Virus record (IMG/VR): IMGVR_UViG_3300025759_000191
Location: 1-42,672 of that record
Length of the DNA stretch: 42,672 nucleotides
Strand: one strand, 5' to 3'
Source: a virus
Under the pieces are notes generated by a model that was not told the origin of the DNA, did no database searches, and saw only the letters and a list, made by a program, of their open reading frames with translations. Both the position numbers and the translations under genes were made by a program. The stretch's first letter is position 1; the number at the start of each line of letters is the position of its first letter. Below, piece by piece: positions 15,840 through 22,889 of this stretch.

Positions 15840-16697
15840 TTATTCGACCTCAAAATCAAAGTTAAAATTTGGTTGTATCGTTATAGATCCGTCAAACGAT
15901 CTGTTAATAGTGACCTCAAAATCAAAAGGCCCAAGCGATGATGATGGATAACTGTAAACATCAGAAACCGTTATCTGATCGCTAACACTTGCCGCCGCAT
16001 TAACAACAGCGCCATATATATCATCAATAGTAACACTATCAGACGCCGAAGCCACCGCTGCCGCTAGCGCATTATTAATATCACTAAAGTCTGTCTGGTC
16101 GGTCGTTGCGCCTGCTTGCTGGCCTGATGTTAGCCCTGTATAGCTATCACCAATCCCCATTGAGTCGGGCGCTGAAGCCACCGCCGCCGCCAGTGCGCTT
16201 TTAGCGTCTCCAAAATCAGCTTGATCAGTCGTTGCGCCCGTTTGAGCGCCGGTTGTCGCCCCCGTGTAATCATCACCAAGCCCAAGCGAATCGAGCGCTG
16301 CCGCCACCGCAACCGCTAACGCGCTTTTAATGTCTGATATGTTGAGTGTATCAGATGACACGCCAACCGCCTGCGCGATAGCTGCTTGCGTATCATTTAG
16401 GTTTACAGCGTCATTCGTTGCGCCGAGTGATGCAGACAAGCCAGCTTTGGTATCATTTATGTTGATGATGTCAGGCGCCGCGCCGAGCGATGCGGCAAGG
16501 CCCGCTTTGGTATCGCTTATGTTTGCTGTGTCTGCTGTGTTGGCTGCCGCTGTTGTCAGGCCCGCAAATGTATCGCTTAGGTTTACAGTGTCAGGGATTG
16601 CGCCGGTTTGACTGCCGCCCGCTGCCGCCGCGCTTTCAATGCCGCCAAGCGGTACCGCGTCACCAAAAGGCAAACCCGCAAAGCCCAAGCCCGCCAC
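15840..16697 (-). CDS. Repeat-rich fibrous structural protein
   Basis: This 285-residue protein begins with a Gly/Ala-rich segment. It then consists of about eleven degenerate tandem repeats of 20-22 residues of the form D-x-(V/I/L)-N-(I/L)-(S/N)-D-x-x-A-(G/A)-L-(A/T/S)-x-(A/S). A short C-terminal beta domain (FDFEVTINRSFDGSITIQPN) follows. Regular Asp-hydrophobic repeats of this kind suggest a beta-solenoid or coiled fibrous stalk on the virion. It lies between two other appendage-like genes. No specific family was recognised. Confidence 0.65.
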   Translation of the reverse strand: MAGLGFAGLPFGDAVPLGGIESAAAAGGSQTGAIPDTVNLSDTFAGLTTAAANTADTANISDTKAGLAASLGAAPDIININDTKAGLSASLGATNDAVNLNDTQAAIAQAVGVSSDTLNISDIKSALAVAVAAALDSLGLGDDYTGATTGAQTGATTDQADFGDAKSALAAAVASAPDSMGIGDSYTGLTSGQQAGATTDQTDFSDINNALAAAVASASDSVTIDDIYGAVVNAAASVSDQITVSDVYSYPSSSLGPFDFEVTINRSFDGSITIQPNFNFDFEVE

Positions 16698-16698
16698 C

Positions 16699-17190
16699 CT
16701 ATAGCGCCTCTATATCGATTTCAGCTTGCCGCCAGATGGTGTTTACATCCTCAATAGTGGATGCAGCATCTAGCGCCAGGTTCATCTTGATTCTGCGCTT
16801 TTCAAGCGATGCCGCGCCAGCGTTATCAGTGTTTGCCGCTGATATGATTAGATTTGCCATCTGCTCAAGCGTTAGCTTACGCTCTGCGGCCTCTTCTTTC
16901 AGGTATTGAAAATCTTCTACTGTGCCTCTATAGCCGTTCAATTTGTAATTCAAAGCCTGCTGGCCTTTTAAGAGGTAGCGGGGGTTGTATGCTCTGCTAT
17001 AGCTTTTATTAATCTTGTGATCGACTAGATTTGATATTTCTTTTTTCACGAATACGCGAAAATTATTTACAGCGTTAGGGTTTGAAAAATCATCTGCATA
17101 TTGCCCCTCTCCACCCTTAACTACACCGCTTGCAATGGTTGCGGTTTTTCCGATTGCATATAAATAGTTTTGCTGAGCCACTGTTAGCAT
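16699..17190 (-). CDS. Hypothetical helical protein in appendage cluster
   Basis: This 163-residue, mostly helical protein (VEDFQYLKEEAAERKLTLEQ, MANLIISAAN, ASLEKRRIKMNLALDAAS, IEDVNTIWRQAEIDIEAL) resembles the DUF4376-like or tail-fibre-assembly helical proteins often encoded beside fibres. It is 1 bp from the following repeat protein gene and 2 bp from the preceding appendage gene. A chaperone or linker role is only a guess. Confidence 0.6.
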   Translation of the reverse strand: MLTVAQQNYLYAIGKTATIASGVVKGGEGQYADDFSNPNAVNNFRVFVKKEISNLVDHKINKSYSRAYNPRYLLKGQQALNYKLNGYRGTVEDFQYLKEEAAERKLTLEQMANLIISAANTDNAGAASLEKRRIKMNLALDAASTIEDVNTIWRQAEIDIEAL

Positions 17191-17192
17191 AC

Positions 17193-18320
17193 CTACCCCT
17201 CCACAACCATTAGGCCGATATTTGGAAACGAGCCAAGATCATCGCTCCAACCGCTTGTCATGTCTGGCGCATCCGGTAGCGCTGCGAACGTATAGGATTT
17301 TTGCAATCTCGTGACTGCTGCCGCGCCCGTCCTTACTCCAAACATGGTTGGCCTGCTTAACTCATCCGCCACGTTTATTCCATTGAAACGCAAAGAATTA
17401 GTATCTGTTACCATTCCTAAAATGTAATCACCCGCGGCTATTTTTTTAGGGAAGTGAAGCACGCCACCGGATGAGTATGCAGTATAGGCGCTAGTGTCTA
17501 CGTTATTTCCCTCCATGTCCTGTAGCGTAAATTCATCAGCGCCAGTATCAACCGCCGAAACCAAGAAAGAGGTTTGATTTACCTCCGTCATGCCTGCTAC
17601 GCCAGTTATATAAACTCTGTCGCCATTCGCCGGATCTGCGCCTGTATAAGAAAGTACGCCGCCGCCTGCATTCTGGGTTATATCTGTGATGGTTAACGCA
17701 GTATCAAAAGCATCCTCACTTTCTGACGCGCCCCCCGAGTGCGCCACACTCGCTGTTGATGCTATCAGCTGGTCGGGGTGCCCTGATTCGTTGATATCAT
17801 AAATTCCTAGATAATAATCACCAGCGCCAGCACCACCCGTTTTGTGGACTATAAAAAAACCGTAATACCATGCCGACATATCGAGGGAAAACGGCATCAA
17901 CCATAGCTGATCGTTTGTCATGTCTGCGTTGCCAGTCGAATACGGGGTATGATTACCCATCACGACATGGCCTTTCTGTGATGTGTCATTGCTTTGACAG
18001 TTGGCTATTCTTTGTTGATAGGTGTTATAGCTGGTTGCGCCAATAACTATATCAACAGTGCCGCTAAATGTTGGAACAGTTAAATCAGTTGCGCCAGCCG
18101 ATGACATTAAAACTTGGTCGGCCACAACTTGGTTAGATCCATTTAAGGAACATACCGCCACCATATAGTTGTCGCTGCCATCTTTGAAGCTGGCAACAAA
18201 GGTTTCATCCTGCGCGAAAAAATCTTGAAAATCGTTTTGTCCGGTAACCGATGCAGTGGTGAAGGTAGGCTCTGTATAGGTTGTGCTGGTCATGTAGCAC
18301 AAGTCGAAGGATCTAGCCAT
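17193..18320 (-). CDS. Tail fibre / appendage protein with FCCH-like domain
   Basis: This 375-residue, beta-rich protein contains a segment (about 225-295) with SYTGADPANGDRVYITGVAG, MTEVNQTSFLVSAV, FTLQDMEGNNVD and TSAYTAYSSGG. This matches the small repeat often annotated in phage structural proteins as an E1 FCCH-like domain. The N-terminal part has Tyr/Thr-rich beta strands. It is probably a virion appendage or receptor-contact protein. It is the first gene of the structural block, and a hairpin that could hide its ribosome site precedes it. Confidence 0.7.
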   Translation of the reverse strand: MARSFDLCYMTSTTYTEPTFTTASVTGQNDFQDFFAQDETFVASFKDGSDNYMVAVCSLNGSNQVVADQVLMSSAGATDLTVPTFSGTVDIVIGATSYNTYQQRIANCQSNDTSQKGHVVMGNHTPYSTGNADMTNDQLWLMPFSLDMSAWYYGFFIVHKTGGAGAGDYYLGIYDINESGHPDQLIASTASVAHSGGASESEDAFDTALTITDITQNAGGGVLSYTGADPANGDRVYITGVAGMTEVNQTSFLVSAVDTGADEFTLQDMEGNNVDTSAYTAYSSGGVLHFPKKIAAGDYILGMVTDTNSLRFNGINVADELSRPTMFGVRTGAAAVTRLQKSYTFAALPDAPDMTSGWSDDLGSFPNIGLMVVEG

Positions 18321-18322
18321 AG

Positions 18323-18343
18323 AATCAAAATTCCGTTTTGATT
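18323..18343 (-). promoter_or_regulatory. Hairpin around ribosome-binding site of first structural gene
   Basis: AATCAAAA and TTTTGATT form a perfect 8-bp inverted repeat with a 5-base spacer. On the minus strand the hairpin ends two bases before the ATG at 18320, and its loop is CGGAA, the only Shine-Dalgarno-like GGA nearby. Such a structure could control translation of the structural block. No protein that binds it is known. Confidence 0.5.
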
Positions 18344-18426
18344 AAAGCATAACGCGCCATTTGAAAGAGTATGTTATTTAGGCGGCCATCCTTGGCCTAT
18401 TGATAATATAGCATTGTTTGGGAGTG

Positions 18427-18446
18427 ATGCGCTATTTTTTGCGCAT
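18427..18446. repeat. Inverted repeat between early and structural genes
   Basis: ATGCGC and GCGCAT flank an 8-base T-rich spacer (read on the plus strand). It lies in the 145-bp gap between the VRR-NUC gene and the structural block, a likely boundary of gene expression phases. It could be an operator or a weak terminator. No clear promoter is visible in the gap. Confidence 0.4.
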
Positions 18447-18465
18447 ATATGGGATGGTTGCATAT

Positions 18466-18756
18466 TTAAGATTTGCTTAATATGTAATCTATAGCTTTTT
18501 CGGGGGTGTTTACGACAGCATATTGGCCGCGCCATAGCGCTTTGAAATCTTGTTGATCTGGCGTTAGTTTTTGTTCGCTTGGCGGCTTGCTGCCATCTTT
18601 AATCTCAATCAGATAATTTGCGCCACGATAGCCGACAACCAGATCAGGAAACCCAACGCCAACACCAGAGGTTACCGCAACACTGCAACCAATACGCCGC
18701 AGAGCCTCAACTATCTCGTTTTGGTTTCGGTCTACTCGCCCGTATTTCCGCGCCAT
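18466..18756 (-). CDS. VRR-NUC domain nuclease
   Basis: Starting at the internal ATG (18754-18756, MARKYGRVDRNQNEI) gives a 96-residue protein. It contains VTSGVGVGFPDLVVGYRG (the G-x-P-D of VRR-NUC) and YLIEIKDGSKPPSEQKLTPDQ (E-x-K with downstream Q). The PD-(D/E)xK fold of this family cleaves branched or Holliday-like DNA. It could resolve replication intermediates before packaging. A longer start at 18810 is possible but overlaps the upstream gene more. Confidence 0.8.
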   Translation of the reverse strand: MARKYGRVDRNQNEIVEALRRIGCSVAVTSGVGVGFPDLVVGYRGANYLIEIKDGSKPPSEQKLTPDQQDFKALWRGQYAVVNTPEKAIDYILSKS

Positions 18757-19012
18757 GCTTTTCAATCCAGTTAGTGTATTTTTGGTGGTGGATTGCGAAA
18801 CGTCTAGCAAGCTGCGGGCAGCGGTCTAATTCGCTTTTACTGTTGATTTTTAAGCAGAATTTTAAAAAGATATCGGCCATTATTGATGGCGTTATTAGTG
18901 CGTTTTGGTATTTATGCCCCTCTTCCGCCATCACTTCAAGATGATAATAAAAGGCGTATCGTCGATATAAATAGTTTTTAGTTAGAAAAAAGGCCTGGTT
19001 GCTTAATTTCAA
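18707..19012 (-). CDS. Hypothetical protein
   Basis: This 101-residue reading frame starts with TTG (19010-19012), preceded by a G-rich segment. It has a basic C-terminal end (RASRPKPKRDS). Cys and aromatic residues are frequent (LKFCLKINSKSELDRC). It overlaps the nuclease gene by about 50 bp. The start is uncertain. An internal ATG (MAEEGHKYQNAL) is an alternative. No function is recognised. Confidence 0.5.
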   Translation of the reverse strand: MKLSNQAFFLTKNYLYRRYAFYYHLEVMAEEGHKYQNALITPSIMADIFLKFCLKINSKSELDRCPQLARRFAIHHQKYTNWIEKHGAEIRASRPKPKRDS

Positions 19013-19033
19013 AGCGCCCCCATAAAGCCGCTG

Positions 19034-19240
19034 TTATGCGAAACCTTTTTGAATTGCCATGTATTCGGGGATGACTAAAACATAGCAATCTGGCGTCTCT
19101 TCCGTTAGCTCACAACAAGATTTTGGTACCCACTCAGCATTGGCGTGCTCGCCGTCATCCGAAACCAGCCAAGCCCTCTCGGTTTCGCCGTGAAGCTCAA
19201 CATTCATATCGATATTAACCGCATCATTATCGATAGCCAT
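19034..19240 (-). CDS. Small conserved-type phage protein
   Basis: This 68-residue acidic protein contains ETERAWLVSDDGEHANAEWV, followed by PKSCCEL, a motif seen in small proteins of many phages whose function is unknown. It has a good AAGGGA site upstream of ATG 19240. It lies in the leftward early block. Confidence 0.7.
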   Translation of the reverse strand: MAIDNDAVNIDMNVELHGETERAWLVSDDGEHANAEWVPKSCCELTEETPDCYVLVIPEYMAIQKGFA

Positions 19241-19325
19241 TATAATCCCTTTATTGCTTCCATGAATTCATCATACCCGCGCTTCGATGAAGTGTGCGCG
19301 GGTATGTCGTTTTTCGCTATTCTAT

Positions 19326-19763
19326 TTATGCTGCCTTTTTTTTAGCCTGCTCTTTTTGCTTTTTGAGCGCCAGCTTTAGCGCCTTAGCAATGCTGCCCTC
19401 ACACTCTTTTTTACATTTTGAAAAGCTAGTCATTGATACGCCAGGCGCCTGAGCTTTCAAAAACTCGGTAGAATTTTTGTAGATCTGGCCTTTGTATTTG
19501 ATAGCGTGCTTGCTTACAAACTCGATAGCCTGCTTGAGCGTTAAACCTCGGCGCATGCGCATAGTTAGCGTGGATGCGGGCACTCCAACAGCCTCAGCAA
19601 GCTTTTCTAAGCTTGGGTACGTCTCTCCCTTATACTTTACGGTGTTGACGTCTTTCTTAGCGACCGCTTTCGCCAAGGCTGCCCCTAAGGCGGCGTCCTT
19701 GGTTTTGGCTTTGATTTTGGTTGCTTTTGATTTTGCTTTTACTGTCGTTGCTTTTACTGGCAT
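19326..19763 (-). CDS. Lysine-rich DNA-binding protein with two HTH-like repeats
   Basis: This 145-residue protein has a Lys/Ala/Thr tail (residues 1-40) reminiscent of histone H1. Two related modules follow: KYKGETYPSLEKLAEAVGVP with STLTMRMRRGLTLKQAIE, and IKYKGQIYKNSTEFLKAQAP with GVSMTSFSKCKKECEGSI. It ends in another Lys-rich tail. The modules resemble the NUMOD1-type 'YKG-x-x-Y-x-S-x-x-x-L-A' DNA-binding unit. A role as a regulator or DNA-compacting protein is inferred. Confidence 0.65.
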   Translation of the reverse strand: MPVKATTVKAKSKATKIKAKTKDAALGAALAKAVAKKDVNTVKYKGETYPSLEKLAEAVGVPASTLTMRMRRGLTLKQAIEFVSKHAIKYKGQIYKNSTEFLKAQAPGVSMTSFSKCKKECEGSIAKALKLALKKQKEQAKKKAA

Positions 19764-19852
19764 TGCTTTATATCTCCAATATTGATTGGATCTAACATTA
19801 ACATTAACGTCATGTGCTGTATGTTAGATCAACCATTTTATTTGTAAAGCAA

Positions 19853-20503
19853 TCAAGCTTTCTTTTTTGTTTTTTTTGCAATTAATAAAAGTATATCCAT
19901 GAATGGCTTGGGTGTGTGGATTCTTGCGGAGCTGTTTTCGCCGCCCCCTTTAAACGCCATCAAGCCAGCTTTTCTACATTTTTTAATACCGTATCTTTCA
20001 AGCGCCCATTCTGGGAAATCACTATCTTTGACCTCAGTGATGCCCCAGTTAAGACTAGGTAAATCCTGAAAGCTAATTCCGGCTGCATAAAGCAAAGTTG
20101 GCTTTGGGCAATAATGGCCATACCTGCCTTGCTCAACGCAACATGTAAAGCCGCCGAAATCATCTGCTATTATCCACGCACCATGCCTAGACGGTTTTTG
20201 TAGCCCAAAGTGTGCCCATGCGTGACTACCCCATGGGTGCTCAAGCACCCCGCCCCACTTTCTGACTGATGAGAGCGCGGCTTTGAAGCATCCGTCATCA
20301 TCGCCCTTTTTCTTTCTCACACCTGTTTTTGCAATAACCGCAGGATTTCCGGCCCACATTTTACCCCAGCGCTGGCAGGGCGGGTGTGCAATTACGGGGT
20401 GCGGCCCGTTGTAGCTTCTTGCATCCCGCTCCTCATCCCATGGGTCGATATTATTGACGCCATAATATACGCCATCTTTTTGAACGTAGAGAGCCGATAT
20501 CAT
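19853..20503 (-). CDS. PPCQ-motif protein, divergent cytosine-methyltransferase-like
   Basis: This 216-residue protein contains VIAHPPCQRWGKMWAG, like motif IV (PCQ) of C5-cytosine methyltransferases, and GGVLEHPWGSHAW, placed like the ENV motif VI. A canonical glycine-rich SAM motif I at the N terminus is not evident, and the protein is shorter than active enzymes (about 300 or more). Related short phage proteins are widespread. It could be an active compact enzyme, a base-modifying enzyme or an inactive relative. It overlaps the initiator gene stop by 4 bp. Confidence 0.6.
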   Translation of the reverse strand: MISALYVQKDGVYYGVNNIDPWDEERDARSYNGPHPVIAHPPCQRWGKMWAGNPAVIAKTGVRKKKGDDDGCFKAALSSVRKWGGVLEHPWGSHAWAHFGLQKPSRHGAWIIADDFGGFTCCVEQGRYGHYCPKPTLLYAAGISFQDLPSLNWGITEVKDSDFPEWALERYGIKKCRKAGLMAFKGGGENSSARIHTPKPFMDILLLIAKKTKKKA

Positions 20504-21561
20504 AGCTGCCCCCTTTTTGATTCTGTGCTCATTTCAAAAAATTGGAAATATTTATGCATTGCACGCATCACGCCGAGACTATCAAGCTGCCGCAGAGATT
20601 CGTAGCCGCCGATTTTATGCAGCGCTGCTATTGCGTCAGCCTCGAGATTTGGAGCAGTATCGCCGTTTGTGAGAGCTTTATGTATTAACCCCCACGATTT
20701 GCTAGCGCCGTCCTGCCGTTGCTTGTCTGCGATCTGTTGCGCTTTTCGCGCATCGCCGAGGTTGTGGACGTTTGATTGGCCTATCTCGCCCACCCACTGG
20801 CTGAAGTATTCAGGGTTGAAAAGGTATCTAGGGTTTAGGTTTTTCTTTTTCACTTGATCTGTCAGCCAGGCCGAACAGCAGTAATCAATTCGGGCCTGCA
20901 TTTGTTTAACAGTGTAACCATGAGCAAGAAGGGTGCTTATGATCTTTTGGTTTGTTGGGCAGGGTTGAAATTTCTTGCCTGTCTTGCTGTTTAAATAAAA
21001 TACAATATCATCTGCCGAAATGTTTTCGGCAATAGTAGAGTTTATATTATGTTTATTATCTGTGTTTATATCTGGTATAGGTTCAGCCGTTTGGCTGAAT
21101 CCATTGAGCCGTTTGGCTGAATCCATTAAGCCGTTTGGCTGAAGGCTTTTGCCACCCTTCAGCCGTTTGGCTGAAGGCTTTTCGCTTGGTTTTTCTTCAG
21201 TTTCTTCAATAGCGAATTCGGGCATAGTGTACCACTTTGTTTTGTCATAATTCTTTTTGTTGTAATTTCCAACAATTATGACGCCATCATTTTCGAGCTT
21301 TTTAAGGGTTTTTTGTATCTTGTTCGGTGAGAAGTATGGCATTAGATTCGCGAATGCCTCCGATGAGTTGAACGTCCATACAAACCCATCAAACGCTTTG
21401 CATTTGGGATAATTGGCCATCTCATGCCTTAGCCAAAATTTGATATTATAAAGAATTGTTGCAGCATCAACGCCGTATTTTATAGCGTCCTCAACTTCAA
21501 AGTGATTTGTTTGTCCTGGCGTGCTAGAAAGTTTTTTATTGACTTTTGACCCGTATTCCAT
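20500..21561 (-). CDS. Replication initiator (Phg_2220_C family)
   Basis: This 353-residue protein has an N-terminal winged-helix region (about 1-120; ILYNIKFWLRHEMANY, NKIQKTLKKLENDGVIIVGN), a variable linker, and a Phg_2220_C domain (about 185-255; IVFYLNSKTGKKF, IISTLLAHGYTVKQMQARID, LNPRYLFNPEYFSQWVG). Proteins of this type open phage origins and recruit the host helicase. The linker-coding DNA contains four 18-bp palindromic iterons, as in lambda O. No helicase loader gene is visible nearby. Confidence 0.85.
   Translation of the reverse strand: MEYGSKVNKKLSSTPGQTNHFEVEDAIKYGVDAATILYNIKFWLRHEMANYPKCKAFDGFVWTFNSSEAFANLMPYFSPNKIQKTLKKLENDGVIIVGNYNKKNYDKTKWYTMPEFAIEETEEKPSEKPSAKRLKGGKSLQPNGLMDSAKRLNGFSQTAEPIPDINTDNKHNINSTIAENISADDIVFYLNSKTGKKFQPCPTNQKIISTLLAHGYTVKQMQARIDYCCSAWLTDQVKKKNLNPRYLFNPEYFSQWVGEIGQSNVHNLGDARKAQQIADKQRQDGASKSWGLIHKALTNGDTAPNLEADAIAALHKIGGYESLRQLDSLGVMRAMHKYFQFFEMSTESKRGQL
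21082..21175. repeat. Four 18-bp palindromic iterons, predicted replication origin
   Basis: The unit TTCAGCCGTTTGGCTGAA occurs at 21082-21099 and 21158-21175. One-base variants of its left arm lie at 21104-21121 (TTGAGCC...) and 21126-21143 (TTAAGCC...). Starts are 22, 22 and 32 bp apart, that is about 2, 2 and 3 helical turns, so the sites face the same side. An A+T-rich stretch (about 20980-21075) follows on one side as a candidate unwinding region. The repeats lie inside the initiator gene, the lambda arrangement. Confidence 0.8.
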
Positions 21562-21669
21562 CTATCATTCCCTCGTGGTTTGCTCTCGTTTATTTTCCCG
21601 TTGTAAACTGCTTTGTCGGGCTGCTTCAATCGTGTTGATACCTTGATTCTTAACAGCCTGACTAATCTT

Positions 21670-21700
21670 AAAAAAGCCCGTTCGCTCAACGGGCTTTTTT
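21670..21700. terminator. Bidirectional intrinsic terminator
   Basis: A perfect inverted repeat AAAAAAGCCCGTT / AACGGGCTTTTTT has a 5-base loop. It forms a GC-rich stem with a six-T tract on either strand. It separates the small early genes (21.7-23.7 kb) from the replication gene in the leftward direction. It could also stop rightward antisense transcription. Confidence 0.9.
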
Positions 21701-21710
21701 GTTGGTCGCT

Positions 21711-21739
21711 ATTATAACAAATCTGTCTTAACATATCAG
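21711..21739 (-). promoter_or_regulatory. Predicted sigma70-type promoter just before the terminator
   Basis: The minus strand has CTGATA (21734-21739), a 17-base spacer and a perfect TATAAT (21711-21716). Transcription would begin near 21704 and meet the terminator at once, giving a transcript of about 35 bases unless read-through or antitermination occurs. The -35 is weak. Usage is not demonstrated. Confidence 0.5.
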
Positions 21740-21849
21740 CACAACTTCCATTTTTGCGCCCAATACCACCTAATAACTTCGATCAATCCTTGATCTATTA
21801 ACACTTGAGCCGGAACTACTATACTATTACGCTTTTGCTGTTTGTCCAT
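21736..21849 (-). CDS. Small hypothetical protein
   Basis: This 37-residue frame (MDKQQKRNSIVVPAQVLIDQ onward) starts at ATG 21847-21849 and stops at TGA 21736-21738. It has a basic N terminus and a Trp/Tyr-rich amphipathic C terminus (RWYWAQKWK). It begins 4 bp after the frameshifted small membrane gene. The ribosome site is weak, so translation may be coupled to that gene. Confidence 0.4.
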   Translation of the reverse strand: MDKQQKRNSIVVPAQVLIDQGLIEVIRWYWAQKWKLC

Positions 21850-21853
21850 ATAA

Positions 21854-21983
21854 CTATTTTGGATCGTCATTAACAAACGCCGCAAACGCGATCGCCAGGG
21901 TTACAAATCCAAAAGGATTACCAGCCACCCCCCAAGCCCGCCGTTATCGCTCCAAATCCTAACCATATTAATCTACTAGCCAT
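21854..21983 (-). pseudogene. Small hydrophobic protein gene with frameshift in a G6 run
   Basis: From ATG 21981-21983, with a very G-rich Shine-Dalgarno before it, translation gives MASRLIWLGFGAITAGLGGGW and then a stop. If the run of six G (complement of the C run at about 21928-21933) had five, the frame would continue as AGNPFGFVTLAIAFAAFVND to a stop at 21854. That is a coherent 42-residue, two-helix membrane protein. The break may be a real mutation, population variation, a sequencing error or slippage. Confidence 0.5.
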
Positions 21984-21997
21984 ATATCACCCCCCCC

Positions 21998-22303
21998 TCA
22001 AAAGCTTATAGGCTCGCCGCCATCATCCTTGAATTGAGTATCTTTTTCTCCGCAAAAAACACACTCCCTAACCAAATAGCGCCCCATGTCTTCAGCCTTT
22101 GAAAATTCATGGCCATTATATTGAAAACGGCATTGAGGCATTTCTCTAACATTCGCCGAGCAAGGCTCTAGCTCAATATCGTAAGCAATCTCGATGCCGC
22201 ACCCCCAACATTGAACAAACTGCTGCGCCTTCTCTTCGCACAACTCAACCTCTAATATATTTTCATGCTCACACTGCGGACAAGTAACCGTTAATTCACT
22301 CAC
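21998..22303 (-). CDS. Small zinc-ribbon-like protein
   Basis: This 101-residue protein has VTCPQCEHENILEVELCEEK and VQCWGCGIEI (CPxC and CxxC), and later RECVFCGEKD (CxxC). It probably binds one or two zinc ions. The middle contains a short Phage/Com-like 'CRFQYNGHEFSKAEDMG' segment. It overlaps the upstream gene by 8 bp in the leftward early operon. The target is unknown. Confidence 0.7.
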   Translation of the reverse strand: MSELTVTCPQCEHENILEVELCEEKAQQFVQCWGCGIEIAYDIELEPCSANVREMPQCRFQYNGHEFSKAEDMGRYLVRECVFCGEKDTQFKDDGGEPISF

Positions 22304-22496
22304 AATTCACCCCCTTTAAAAAATCCGCTTTCAAAGCTTTTTCAAGCTCACCCTTTCTAGCCGCTAACGCCAGCTTTTTAAATACCTCAATATGATAATC
22401 ATCATTCGGTATAATGTACTGCTTAGCCCTTAGTTTTCGCCCTGGCAAGCCTTCGCGAAATTTTCTTGTTGCCGCCTCTTGCGCTGTTTCTTTCAT
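22296..22496 (-). CDS. Hypothetical basic small protein
   Basis: This 66-residue protein (MKETAQEAATRKFREGLPGR onward) is Lys/Arg/Ala-rich, helical and has no membrane segment. It overlaps its upstream neighbour by the ATGA stop-start junction and its downstream neighbour by 8 bp. It is thus part of a compact early operon. No function is recognised. Confidence 0.65.
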   Translation of the reverse strand: MKETAQEAATRKFREGLPGRKLRAKQYIIPNDDYHIEVFKKLALAARKGELEKALKADFLKGVNCE

Positions 22497-22711
22497 TTCG
22501 AACCCTCCTTAGCTTCAACTTTTTCAACTATCTCGTTTAACTTTTCGCATGTTGGGATATCATCTATTTGTTCAGCTATTGCGTTATACGCTTTATCTGA
22601 AAAGAAAGCGCCATATTTTGCAATTTCACCATCAGCCTGAATGCAAATAAATATATTGGCATTTACTGCGCCCGACGAAACCAACAAAAGCATAAATAAT
22701 AATTTTTTCAT
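22493..22711 (-). CDS. Small exported protein with signal peptide
   Basis: The 72-residue protein starts MKKLLFMLLLVSSGAVNANI, a classical Sec signal peptide with probable cleavage after VNA. The mature part of about 53 residues has two cysteines (IFICIQ, PTCEKL) that could form a disulfide. Export to the periplasm of an early phage protein suggests alteration of the envelope or superinfection control. This is inference from localisation only. Confidence 0.7.
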   Translation of the reverse strand: MKKLLFMLLLVSSGAVNANIFICIQADGEIAKYGAFFSDKAYNAIAEQIDDIPTCEKLNEIVEKVEAKEGSK

Positions 22712-22715
22712 AAAT

Positions 22716-22889
22716 CTATTCCGTATAAGCTATATATTTAAATTTACCATTCCCTAAACTAACAAATTCACCGCCGAACGTACCTCTGACAACCGCCTCA
22801 ACCTGCTCTTTAGTTTCGCCCTCGCTGTACGTCCCTTCTTTAATCATCGCAGAATTACAGTAGCTTTCGCTGTCCCATTTGATGCTCAT
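22716..22889 (-). CDS. Hypothetical small protein
   Basis: The preferred start is ATG at 22889 (MSIKWDSESYCNSAMIKEGT), which has GAGGG about 8 bases upstream. The longer frame from 22907 adds six residues. The 57-residue protein ends FKYIAYTE. It sits in the leftward early operon between two other small genes. No family is recognised. Confidence 0.6.
   Translation of the reverse strand: MSIKWDSESYCNSAMIKEGTYSEGETKEQVEAVVRGTFGGEFVSLGNGKFKYIAYTE

Noticed and set aside
21082-21175. CRISPR array
   Set aside because: Repeats are palindromic 18-mers only 4-14 bp apart inside a coding gene. No spacers of CRISPR length and no cas genes. Iterons fit better.
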